Assembly (NCBI GenBank): GCA_008330645.1
Contig: VLTN01000020.1
Location: forward strand, 62,001 to 126,000
DNA length: 64,000 nucleotides
Direction: 5' to 3'
Source of the DNA: Cafeteria roenbergensis
Lineage: Eukaryota; Sar; Bigyra; Bicosoecida; Cafeteriaceae
A program made the position numbers and the translations under genes. Shown here in pieces: positions 33,333 to 44,816 of the stretch (position 1 is its first letter; every line of letters begins with the position of its first letter). The notes beneath the pieces are model-generated. The model was not told the DNA's origin and did not search any database. It saw only the letters and a list, made by a program, of their open reading frames with translations.

Positions 33333-36300
33333 TTGGCGACCGCGTTCGACGTGGGCACAGCGTGGGCCACGACGGTATGCCACGAGGCAGTGCCGCGGCA
33401 GCTGAGCTTGACGCTGGAGCCCACGCCCGGGCGAGGGCCCGGGCGCTGCGGCACCCAGCAGTGGCATCCATGACGGACCTGGCTTCGGTCGGAGACGACG
33501 CGCGGTCGGCGCTGGCGCTTGCTGCGGCTGTGCGCAAGGTGCCGGCGACGACATGGTTGCTGCCTCTGACAGCAGCGGTCGGGGTGGGCGCAGTTGCGAT
33601 GCAGAAGCTCGCTCACAAGCGGCACGTGCACCTGCTGTCCTCTTCGGCCGCTGCTTCCCACTGGGGCGGGGCGTCTGCCGCAAGCGGGGGAGGCGGCAGT
33701 GGCGCGGGGGACGTCAAGCGTGCCGCCGCCGCCGCCGCCGCGGGACCTGCAACGGGGCTTCGCGGGCTGGCACCGCTCCACGAGGGTCTCACCCAGCCCG
33801 CCAACATCGGCAGAGCGCGCGTCGGATCCACTGCCAGTGCGCGCGGCGCCGCGCACGACGAGGCAAAGGGCGCGAATGCCAGGCTTGACAACTTTGCCCT
33901 CGATGCGCCGGCCAAGGACTTTGAGGGTCGGCCGCCCGGGCCCGTGACGGGGCGAGCAACCACTGCTGGCCTTGCGCCCCGGCCTCGCTGGGGCGCAGGT
34001 GGCGCGGGCGGGAAGCCTGGCACTGAGCGCGGCACGTCCCCGCTGGCCACTGGCCCGGCCTCTGGGCATACCGAGCCCCAGAGGGCTGCGTCGGCGACTG
34101 CTCCAAAGTTCCGCGGCCCTGTGTGGCTCGGGGGCGTGCGGGGTGGCGTCGTGATCGTGGGCGACGGCGAGGATGGGCAGGAGGCGGTGGACGCTTCGCG
34201 CCGGGCCCGTGCCGCCCACCAGACCCCTGGCTCTCGCCACACGGCGAGGGGAAGATCGGGCGGGGACGTCGCCCGGCGCGCGGGGGCCACGGCGCGGCAC
34301 GGCGGGGCGGCTGCGCAGCACCGTGGGCGCGGGGAGCGTGCGGCGAGCGACGACGGGCAGCGCAAGGCCAGGCGGGTGGCCGGCAGCGCGCCCGGCGCGG
34401 GAAGGCGCCACAGCCACGGCGACGACGACTCCAGTGGCAGCGATGACGACACGGCGTCCACCGTGTCGGCGGAGCCTGCAGCGGGGCGACCCCCCCTCGC
34501 GCGCCGCACTCGGCCAGGCAACGTGTTCGCCACGTTCACCAGCCCTGCCGCGAAGCAGGACCCGGCGGCGGCGCCCACGGCGGCAAATGCTGGGCCAGGG
34601 CTCGCTGCTCGGCACGCTGCATCCCCGAGCCAGCCGCGGCCGCTGATCAGGGCATCCACCGGCCCGCCAGGGGCGTTCCACGCCCAGCTCACAGACACGG
34701 GCTCGCAAGCAAGCGACAGAGGCGGCCGCTCGGCCGGTGGCGACACACCGTCACCGTCGCGAGGCCGACCGGCCAAGCTGCCTTGGTCCTTCCTTCGCCG
34801 AGAGCCCGGCTCTGCAGGGGATCCCGCCCAGCAGCAGCCCAAGGGCAGGGACGAGGCGGCGGCGCCCAGCGGCGGCGACGCAGACAAGCAGGCAAGCGCC
34901 TGGTTTTTCGACTCGGTGCCTTCGGGGGGAGCGTGGCCATGGAAGGCCAAAGGTCAGGAGTCGGCCAAGCTCCCCTCACCCGCCGGGCGTGCGGGAGGCG
35001 AAGGCGACGGCGAGGAGTCCGGCGACTCCCCTCACCTCAGGGGGGGTCTGTCCAGGGCTGGTGACGCTTTCGCTGACGCAGACGCGTACAGCACGTCCAA
35101 CAGACACCTCACACCGCTGCTCAGGCCCGGGTCTGCAGCCAAGCACTCCCCCCTCGCCAGCGGCGGCTCTCGTGCAATTGCTGGGGCTGCATCGCCCGGC
35201 GGCGCGTCCGTCTCGGCCACGCACCGCAAGGGCATGACCGCGCCGGGGGCGACGGGTGGGCCCCTGTCGGCGGAGCGCGGCTCGCGCGCCACCGGCCTCT
35301 CTCGGGACGCAGAGCCGGACGCTCCCAGGCGCAACCTCTCCGGCGGTGCAGCCCCCGCCGACGCGCCCATCGCCTCCATGGGCCTGTTCGCGCCGCCCTC
35401 CCGCTTCGGCATCCGCTCGGCAGAGGCGGCGGATGCAGCAGCCAGGGCTGCGGAGGTGGCGGCGGCGGATGCCATGGCTTGGGGCGCGTCCCTCAGCCCT
35501 GGAGCGCTCGCGGGGGCCAGCCTCCTGCCCGTTGCCGCGGCTCGTGGCGTGCCGTGGCTTGGGGTGTCGGTGACCACGACGGTGGTTCGCGACCGGCGCA
35601 CGGAGGGGCTGCATGCCATGACCTCGGGCAGCGCCGCGCCGGTGATCCGGCGCTGTGCGGACACCTTCGACGGCAAGAGCGTGCTCCCCATGTCGGAGGC
35701 GAGGCGCCGCGCCTTGCTCAAGGTTGTGAAGCGGTGGCGGAGTGAGGGAATGACCGTGGTGGCGCTGGCCTACGACCCCGTGAGCAATAGCGAGGGGCAC
35801 GTGTTCCGGACGCTGGACAGGGCATCGCAAGAGCAGGGCGAGCGCGAGGAGGCTGCGAAGCGCGCGGCCGTGCTGGCGAGCCGAGCCGGCGCCCCGAATC
35901 GCGTCCGGAAGAGCCGCAAAGCGGCAGCAGCTCCGGTTCAGGCCAGCGCGACTGCTCCAGCTTTGCCTGGGGGCGCGGGCTCGCTGGTGGGACCACACGC
36001 CTCCCAGCAGCAGCAGCAGCAGCAGCAGCAGCTGTTGCCGCAAGGCGGTGCGAGGCACGCGGGGCCTGTGGAGGTTATGCCCACGCTCATGGAGCGAACA
36101 ACCGACCAGGCCGGGCCTGCGCTTGGCAACGGGGGCGGCTCTGTGGGCGGAGCATCGTCGGCTGCGTCTCAGCCCAGCCCGGAGTTCAGGGCGCAAAGCT
36201 CGAGCCTCGCGTTTGTTGGGGGGGCCGCTGGAGGGGGAGGCAGGCGACTGCTGCAGCGAGGTCCTAGCCTGGCGGCTGCGCCAGCCGGCTCTGGAGCAGA

Positions 36301-39300
36301 GGCAGGAAGCGGCGCTCCCTATGTCCTGCCGCTTCACGTGGACATCGGTCTGTCGGTCGGGCCATCGTCGGTGTTCTTGCTTGGAGATGCGGCCGTGGGC
36401 GCCGGCACGGGGCGGGGAAGCGACCGCGCGGGGCCTCACGGACCCCAGCACGGCAGGCACATTGCTGACGCGAGAGCGCACAATGCCGCTGGCGCGGCTG
36501 GCAGGAGGGCAGGCGGGGCGGGGCACGCCAACGCCCCCGGCCAAGACCCGTTCAGCGGGGAGCTGGAGCGACGCCTCCGCCGCATGCAAACCGACCAGAT
36601 TCTCCTCGGCATCGTAGGGGCTCGCCACGAGCCGCGGCACCGCGCCCCCGCCCTCATCGACGGCCTGCGCGGGGCAGGCGTGCGTTTTGCGTACACGAGC
36701 CCGCGCGAGTGGAGCCGGGCACGACCCCTCGCCGAGAAGCTTGGCCTGCCGACCGGGTGGAACACCGCTATCTCGCTGCGAGAGCGGGATCTCAGCGCCA
36801 TGTCGTGGGTCATGCCCCGCGACGGGCTGGGGCTGCGCGTGGGGGTGAGCGCGCCTGGAAGTGAGCCCGTGTCGTCGTCCGGTCCGGCTGCAGCGGAGGG
36901 CGGCGCCGGCAAGGGTGCGGCCGCTGACTCGCAGTCCAAGGGCGATTCTGGCCAGGGAAGCACGGGGCGGGGCGGGGATGCGGGCAGCGGATCGTCGGAC
37001 CGCATGGGCCGGGGCAGCGCGGCCAGCAGCGCGCGGCTTCGCGACGGGAACGCCGGCAGCGGCGTGGGGGCGGGGGCGGGACGGAGCGGCAGCGGTGGCG
37101 CCGGCGGCAGCGGCAGCGGCGGGGGCGGGGGCAACTTCGTTGTTGCCGACGACGACGACGAGGGAGTGCTGGAGGCGATCGACGGCGGCTGGGCGCCCAT
37201 GAGCAAGGCCGTCAGCAACAAGCGCCGGCAAAAGGCTCTGGCAGGCAGCGCCGATGGAGCGGCTGGCGCAGGGCCCCGCGCTTCCCACGAGTGGGACGAC
37301 AAGGCCAAGCTCCCGCACGGCGTCCGCGAGGTGCGCAGGCACTTGGAGGCAGTCGACAACGTGCCGCTGCTGGTGAGCCTCTTCACGGACGCGCGGCCCG
37401 ACGCCGTGGGGGCCATGCTCCGGATCATGCAGCTTCACGGCGAGGCGCCGCTCACGATCTCGTCGGCCCTGCGGGCAACGTCGCCGGCCCTCATGGGAGT
37501 GAGCGACGCGGCCTTCGCCCTGGTGCCGGACGAGGCGGAGGGAGCGGTGACCCTGGCCTCGCCTCACGAGGCGCTGCGGAAGGCCCGCCGCCGGCAGCTC
37601 CGGGGCATGCGCGTCGCCACCGCTGCTGCTGCGGCCGCCGTGGTTGCGACCTCGGAGCCCCCCGCGCCCGCCGGGAGCATCCCCGTGCCTGGGGTCGCCG
37701 CCGCCGCCTCTTCGCACTCGGAGCCGGGGGCTGCCAAGGCGGGCGCGGACGCGGCGCCCAAGCCTGAGCGGGCTCTGCCCGGTGTCCCGGCGCGCTGGGG
37801 CCGCAAGGACGCCTCGTCGCGAGTGCTCCACCCCTTCCTGGACCTCGCAGCGTCTCTCGCTTCGCTCCCCGCGGCTTGGGCTCTGCCCTCCTCGGCCCCG
37901 CTGCCCATCCTGCTGGCCATCGTGCGGGACGCTCGCCGCGGGGTGGATGCCATGACCCAGGGCATGGTTGTGTGGGCGGCGGCCTCGCTGGCAGCGGTGG
38001 GCACCTGCGTCGCAGCGGCGGCGCTGGGCCTGCCCCAGCCTCTCGGGCCTCTGGAGGCCGTGTGGCTGCTCGGAGTCGCCACCCCGGCCGTTGCGCTCGC
38101 CGTCACGCTGGCGCCGGCAGAGCCCGGGCTTCTGGGCACGGGTCGAACGCCGCACCGCCGCGTTCGCGACGACCGCGGGGAGCGCCTCTGGTGCGTCGTC
38201 GACCCCGACGACGTGAGCATCGCCCCGTCCGTGGACATGCCGGAGGCCGACGCCGCCCTGGCCTCCGCTGGCGCAGTGCTCGCGGCCCAGGCGGCCAAGC
38301 TTATCAGCGCTGCAAGGGAGACGGGGCTGCCGCGGGCCGTCGAGCCGACGCCCGAATCGTGCCTGCTCGTGGGCCGCGAGAGCACCTGCCTGGGCGCTGC
38401 GCTTGCCGCGCACACGGACGAGACGCCAGCGCTGATGGAGGCGCTCGCAGCCCCGGAGGGTGGGGCTCGGGACAGGGGGGAGGGGTCGGCGGCGCACCAG
38501 CACGCCGTCCTGGCCGCAGGCACGAGCACGCCGGGCGCAAGCTCGGGCGACACCAGCAGCGGCCGGAAGGCCGGGGCCGGCGCGACGCGAGCACTCCTGG
38601 GCCGCGGAGAGGCCCAGGCAGGCACGCCTGCCCAGCCCTCCGGCGCCGCCGCTCGCCGCGACGCTCGCAAGCTGGCCGCAGACCGCTCCCGCCGGCGCTC
38701 CCAGCGCCGCGCTGTCACGCTCTCTGGCCCTGAGCTGGCGTCCGTCATCGGAGACGCTTGCTGCATTGGCGCCTGTCCCAGCCTCCGATGCTGCATGGAC
38801 GGGGACTCTGTGCCCAAGGAGGCCGGCTGCTCGTGGTGGCTGAGCTTGTGCTGGGTCTGCTCCTGCGTGGCAGAGCCACCGAGGCGCGTGCACGCGCGAG
38901 GCGTGAACGCCGCAACCAATCGGCGAATCGCGTCCAAGCTCAACGCCGAGTGGGACGGCATGGCGCCGCTGGACCGGGCCAGGGCCGTGGGCGCCGACTC
39001 GGAGGAGTTCCGGGCAGTTGCCATGGGCGTTGTGGCCGCGGCTTCCGCGGCCGCAGACCGCATCGGCGGCAGCGTCGGCACCGGCATCTACGGCAGGTCT
39101 TCGATCCGCGGCGCCACCTCCTCCCCCGGCACCGTGGCCATGGGCTCCGACCAGGGCGTCGGATCGGCGGCGCTTGGCAGGCCCGCGGCGGCAGCCGTCG
39201 CCGCCGCAGTGGCTCGTGCGGTCGAGTCAGAGGCGCCCTGGGCGGCGCCGAGCGCCACGTGGGCGCCCACCCTTAAGGAGGACTGGAGGCGTGTTGCCAG

Positions 39301-39802
39301 CCCTGTTCCAGCGCTGCCCAAATCCAGCTCTGCCGGGACAGGCGGCTCCCAGGACAGCGTGATTGGCGGCACGGCCGCGGCAATTGCCGTGGGTGCCCTC
39401 CTTGCGTTCATCGTCGCAGCCGCAACCTGCAGCGGGCCTTCGCCTGGGGACGCGGCATACGCCGCCCGCGCGTTGGCTTTGCTGACGGCAACTCTGTCGG
39501 TCGTCGTTGCCAGCGGCGCGCTGATGTGGCGAGCCTCGGACCTCACAGTGACCCGCCCCTGGCACAACCGCGCATGGGTGTGGGTGTGCACGTCGCTCAC
39601 CCTGGCTGCGACCGTGATCGCGGCCGTCTCGGGCGGTGCCAGCGCAGGCTGGCCTGCGTGGGTCATTGCCTTGGTTTGGCCCGTCGTCGTGCTCTTCGTG
39701 GCTGTGAGCGTGCGGTCGGCTGGAGCCGCCACGTTCGAGAAGGAGCAACGTCGCCGTCGCTTTGATTTTGACACCAAGCTCGGGATGCACAGTCCCCGTT
39801 AG
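26486..39802 (+). CDS. Giant TMEM94/ERMA-like P-type ATPase-related membrane protein
   Basis: One uninterrupted frame of 4,438 residues starts at ATG (MPSAQPERRR). Family evidence is strongest towards the C-terminus: LPMSEARRRALLKVVKRW with GMTVVALAYDP (near 3068-3095), QILLGIVGARHEPRH (near 3370), GLPTGWNTAISL, AKLPHGVREVRRHL and DNVPLLVSLFTDARPD (near 3620), then the tail FDTKLGMHSPR, which closely matches the conserved end of animal TMEM94. Hydrophobic segments occur near residues 85-110, 545-615, 3785-3890 and 3955-4410. TMEM94 (ERMA) is an ER P-type ATPase-related protein implicated in magnesium uptake into the ER. The DKTGT phosphorylation motif is not present; the equivalent stretch seems to be LTATDRAAVC with Asp1406. 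Animal TMEM94 is about 1,350 residues, so this one is over three times longer, mostly through Ala/Gly/Ser, acidic, poly-Gln and poly-Gly inserts in cytosolic loops. Confidence 0.88.
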
Positions 39803-40135
39803 TGCCTGCGTTTGAGTGCTGGCGGCAGCTTCAGAAGAACTGGCGTGCCTGACAGCCCCTCCCCCCGGCTGGCGTTTCGTCCGTGGCCCGAGGTTGCGCC
39901 ACGAGCCTTTGCCATGCATCACGCACTCTGAGCAGCAGTTGCAGAAGCAGGAGGCAAGCTCCCCACTCTGCCATCACTGGCCAGGGCAGCTAGCTGGGCA
40001 CACAGACAGGCCTGGCAGCGTCGTCCCACTCAAGCACAACCACAGCCGCAAGCACCCCGCCGCAGCTCCTGCCACCCCCTCCCCCATCCGGCCTCTTCCT
40101 GATGGCACGCGCACTCACCGCGCTCCCGCGCTCGC
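39803..40135. other. Convergent intergenic region
   Basis: This 333 bp lies between the stop codons of the TMEM94-like gene and the leftward helical-protein gene. It holds the 3' ends of both transcripts. No gene or RNA was seen. Confidence 0.4.
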
Positions 40136-43100
40136 TCACTGCAGCCGGTAGATGCCTGGCACCAGCGGCGAGTGGGGCGGCTGCCACTCGTCCTTGACCC
40201 ACTTGGCAACCGCATCCGCGTCCTTGGGCGCGAAGCGCGTGGACCAAAGGCCCTGCGAGCCTTCGAACGCAGCCTCCGACTGCAGCGTGCCTGGCTTGAC
40301 GTCCCACACAGCAGGCGGATCGAGGTCCGGCAACGGGTGGCCGGATGCGCCGCTGGCGGGCTCCAGCATCTCTGCCGCAACGACCTGGGCGCGCCGAGCT
40401 TGCCGGACGGTGGGCGCGGCCCGCGCCAGCGACAGCGCTTGCATCACCTTGGGCATGGTGCCCCAGCCGGCGAGGACGGCCGCCAGAGCGCGTTCTGCTC
40501 GCTCGAACGCGGGCACGCTGCCGGCGAGCAAGGCGGCTGACGGGCGGAGCAGGAAGCGCCAGCGGACGCCCCCCGACTTGATCAGCGCTCTCCCCTCAAA
40601 CGTGGCCTTTGCGTCGGACGCCTCTGCGAGCTGGTGCCGGCGAGCCGCCAGCTCGAGGCAGGCCGACGCACACACTGGAAGGTCCTGCTTACGTCCGGCC
40701 ACTGGGCATCCGCTGAGCACCCAGCAGCGGAGGAAGGCGAGGTCTGTGGCCATCTGCGCAGCCCCGAACACCCCCACCTTGACGGGGTGCCGAAGGAGGT
40801 GGCCGGTGAGGGCCAGGCAAAGGCCCGACACGACGGACGCCGCCGCCGTGGCCACCCGTTCTGCGCCGCCAAAAGCGCCCACTCGCACGGCCGAGGCCAC
40901 CAGGCTGCGGGCAAGCCGCTGCATGCGGTCGTGCGGCCGGCGCAGGAGCCGGTGCCGTGTGCGCGCCTCGCCGTGAAAGCCCAGCGCGTTGATGCCGGAG
41001 AGCGTCGCCTCCGACTGCGACTGAGAGGCACTAACCGGAGCGGCTGCCTCGCCCCGGCCGCTCGATCGCATGCTCCTCTCGGCGTCCATAGCCGCAGCCT
41101 CCCACACGTCCGCCGTTGCCTGCTGGAGCCGCAGCGTGAACTCCGCGGCGGCGCCGCCACCAGCTGCAGGCGCTGCTCCTGCTGCGGGGGCCGCGGCGTC
41201 GCCCGGGGCGGGTGACGCAGCCGAAGCAGGCCCGCCGCCGCCAACACCGCCGCCGCCTCCGCTCCGCCCGGCAGCGGGCCGAGCTCCGCTCACGGCCGCG
41301 CGAGGGCGGGCACCGGGAGCGAGTCCGTCGTCGGACCGCGCCCACCCGTCGGGGCGAGGAGGCAGCGGCGTGGGGGCCGAGGGGGCGTCGCACGCGGAGT
41401 ACACTGACGACCCGGGGCCAGCCTCGGTCGCAAGCAGGATGTCGGTGTGCTCCAGCGCGGCGCTGGCGATCCACGATGCCGCCACCACATCGCAGGCGGT
41501 GGAGGCGGCGGTCAAGGCAAGCAGCAGGGCGGAGCAGCCGAAGCCGCCACCAGCGGCTCCGTCGGCCGCCCGCTGCTGCCCGCTCGGTTCCCACAGCGCC
41601 GGTGCGACGGATGCGGCGGCCGCAGCGAGGTGGCCTGACATGCTTCCCACCGCGCAGCCGTCGAGGCTCGACGCGCCAGGCCCGGCGGCGCTCGCCGCGG
41701 ACGAGGACGTCTCCGGAGGGGGCGGCTGCTGCGGCTGAAGCGGCGCGGCTGCCATGCCCAGCGGGCCGGGGCGCGAGGCCAGCGGCACGACGGCGGCCCC
41801 GGACTGGCCGCGCCCCCCGGCAGAGCCAGCAGGCTCGGCGGGGCCGCTGGCGGCGCAGCAAGCGCCGAAGAGACACCGGAAGAACCCGCCCGCCCCGCGC
41901 GCGCCGCGCTGCGGGCGACCCTCCATCGCCACCGTGACCTCGTGCACTGTCGTGCCGCCGGCCGCCCCCTCCGGCGCCCCCGGGCACCACCCCACAAGCC
42001 GCTTCCACGTCTCTTTCTGCGCCAGCAGCCACGGGAACAGCACCTCCCCGAGGGCGCGCCGCATCGGCCCCTCCTCCACCGTGCTCATGGTGCGGTGGCT
42101 CCGCGGCTCTGCGGCCCTGCCGCTCACAACGGCCAACCAGTGGCCCTTTGCCAGCGAGGCGCAGGCGGCGGCCGCGGCGCCATCGGCCCGCTCCGCTCCG
42201 GCTGTCGTGCCGCTCGCGCCGGACGCGGCACCGGGGCCAGCGCTGACCGCCGCGCCGAGGCCCAGTCCCTGCAGGCGCCCGCCCCACAGCGACGCCAGCA
42301 CCGCGTCCGCCGATCCGGGACGGCAGCTGAGCGCGGAGCAGCAGAGCGCTGCGTCGAGCCCCGCGTCGCAGTCTCGCGCCACCATCAGCGCGCGGGCCAC
42401 CGACTTCCACCAGGGGGAACGCGGGTCGCCCCCGCGCCACGACATTGCGGTTTCGCCGGGCCTCCCGACGCGCAGCGCCCAGTCCGCTGCGGCGGCGGCT
42501 GCGGCAGCCGCGGCCTGCGCAGCCGCCGCCGCCACCGGTGCAAAGCTCCCGTCCCTCCAACCGCGGGCGCCGAGCGCCGGAGCCGCGCTGCCCAGAGCGT
42601 CGGCACAAGCCTGCGCCGCAGTGGCCACCACCGCGGCGCGCGCCGCCGCTGCAGCCACCGCCGCGCCTGCGGCTGAGGCGTGCCCGGTCGGCCCGGCAGC
42701 GGCCTCCTCCTCGTCGCTGTCGTCGGCGTCGGGCAGACCAAACGCCTCCGCGTGGCCCAGCGTCGCAGCGCGGCCCCGGAGCAGCACCGCCTCCGCCCAT
42801 ATCGGCAGAGCCACTTCCTCCAAACGCAAGCCCGCCAGCAAAGACTCCGCCGAGGACGCGCCGGATGTGGCGCGGCTCGTGCTCGCCGGCTCGCGAGACC
42901 CGCGGGCGTCAGCTGTGCCAGCCGCAGGGGGGCGCGGCTGCGCCGCCACGGGGCCAGCTCCGGCCGCTGCGGCGCGCTTGCCCGCGCTGGGAGCGGGCGG
43001 GGCAAGCGACTCGAGCAGAACCGCTTCGGGGCGCGCCACCGCTGCCACTGCGTGCCAGCTGGCAAAGCACGCTGCCGAGGCTCTGCGGAACGACTGCGCC

Positions 43101-44510
43101 GACCGCCGGCGCAGCCCGTCGCGGAGGCCGCCAAGATGAGCCGCGGGCAGGCACACGCGCCCGTCGCCCACAGCCTCTGCGCCGTTGCCAGGGCGCCGCA
43201 CGTGCGATGGCACGGCCGACGCCAGCAGCGCCGCGGCGCGCCGAACGCCGTCCCGGGCGCCGAGCCGACGCCGCTGCGTCCACGGCCCTCCGAGGCCCCA
43301 TGCGTCCACAGCGGCGGTGTCAGCCCCGCAGCCCCACCCCCCCGACAGCCCCGCCTCTGCCGAGAAGGCGTCTCTCAGAGCGCTCCCGAGTACCTCCTGC
43401 AGAGCCGCGGGACACCCCTCCGCCCGCGTGTGGGCGTGGGCGTGGGCGGCCGACCCTCCGTCGGCCGACCGGCGAAGCCCAGAGCTGGCCTCCAGGGCCA
43501 GTGCCGCGCAGCAGAGGGGCGCCTTGGCCCGCAGCTCGTTCGTGGCTCGCTCGATGGCAGCCACGCTGGCTTGCGCCGCGGCAGAGGCTGCTGCAGCGCC
43601 GGCGACGGCTCCGACCCCGGGGTCTCCGGATGCCATGGTGGCAGCACAAGCTGCCCTCCTGCGAGCGGCCATTGCCCACTTGGCAGCAGTGCGGCCCAGG
43701 GCCCTCAAGGGGCTCTGAGCGGCGGCGTCACCCCGGCTGTCTCCGGCAACGAGCCGGCTCAAGCCGCGCGCGGCGGAAGCCGCCGCCGCCGCCGAAAGCA
43801 AGCGCAGGGCAGCAGCTTGCGCGCTTGCAAGCGGCTCGGTGAGCCGGTGGGAGCTGCCCTCCGTTTCGGAGAGGCCTGGCGCGGGCGACGCCGCGCGCTG
43901 CGTGGTCCGCCCGTCAGGCGCCGCGTGGCCGGCCGGCACCGCGATCACGGCGGAGCACAGCGCCGCGAAGGCAGCCGCGAGACCATCTCGAGCCAACTCA
44001 ACGTCCGAGTCCGCTGCAGGGCGCGGGGAACAGCCATTGCGAGCGAGGCATTGCGCTGGCGCCGACGCGCGAGGCGAAAGCGCGGCCGCCGCCAGGGCCT
44101 CGAGCACCGCAGGCGAGCATCTCACCTCTTGCCGAGACGCTGCGAAGGACTGCTGCGATTGCGCTCCTTGCCGCGTCACTCGCGCGGCTGCCCTTGGCTG
44201 CGGCAAGCAATGCGAATTCGACGGTTGGGGAGTTGCGGAGGCCACAACGACAGCGCGATTTATCCCCGCCCTCCCAGAGGCCGCACGGACCGGGCGGCAG
44301 CGCCGAGGCCCGGAGCCCCCGCGAAAATGCCACCCGCTCTCCCGCCCCCCGCTTGCAGCAAGCAGGGGGCGCTGGGGACTCTCCGCCGGCGTGCGCGCGC
44401 CCGCGCTGCGACTCACTAGCCAAGCCAAGCGCGGCCTCGAGCGCGGCTAGGTCCCCCGCAACTGCCTTGTGGACCTCCAGCACTGCGGATACCAGGCTGG
44501 TGGACGCCAT
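40136..44510 (-). CDS. Unrecognised Ala-rich, largely helical protein, three exons
   Basis: Exon 1 is 44510-44417 (MASTSLVSAVLEVHKAVAG; donor GTGAGT). Exon 2 is 44197-44126 (donor GTGAGA), and exon 3 is 44013-40136. Both splices keep phase 1, and the acceptors are GCCGCAG and CCTGCAG. The product is 1,347 residues. Long Ala-rich helices dominate. More conserved-looking patches are WWKSVARALMVARDCDAGLDAALC, FPWLLAQKETWKRLVGW, LALTGHLLRHPVKVGVFGAAQMATDL, and the C-terminal 250 residues, where charge and aromatic content become normal (RWRFLLRPSAALL, GTMPKVMQALSLAR, TRFAPKDADAVAKWVKDEW). The succession of helices with a late 'G..Q...DL.FL' pattern recalls membrane-tethering complex subunits of the CATCHR type, but this is a weak resemblance and I do not assign it. 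There is no signal peptide or clear membrane segment. Confidence 0.72.
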
Positions 44511-44816
44511 GGCCCTTGCCCGGCTCTCCAGTCCACCTGTGCGCGCGGCCCGCCGTTTGCGTCGGAGTGCAGTGACGCCGCAAGTCCCCCCCCAAATATG
44601 TCGCCGACTCTGCCGCTTGACGGAATCGCAAGCCAGAGAAACTGCCCGACAAGCTGACGCGCACTCGCCGACCCGCCTCGCGCTCGCGCGGCTCTCGTCG
44701 CGTGCCCCGCATTCCTGGCGTGCAGGGCTTGCGTCGCCGCCTTCCTGCAACGCGCAGATTGCCGCCTGCTCCTGCCTGTCTCGGCAGCGCCAGCGTTTGC
44801 ACCAGGAGTTCCAAGA
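44511..44816. promoter_or_regulatory. Divergent promoter region
   Basis: This 306 bp lies between the start of the leftward helical-protein gene and that of the rightward lipase gene. Both promoters must lie here. No specific motif was identified. Confidence 0.4.

Noticed and set aside
34976-38893. Minus-strand open frame of about 1,300 codons
   Set aside because: It lies antisense to the TMEM94-like gene, whose frame carries clear family motifs. The antisense product is Arg/Ala-rich with no recognisable pattern.
44014-44428. Upstream extension of the 40136-44510 gene's third-exon frame to 44428
   Set aside because: It begins at TTG and lacks an ATG. Two upstream exons with strong splice sites and agreeing phases give a proper start at 44510.
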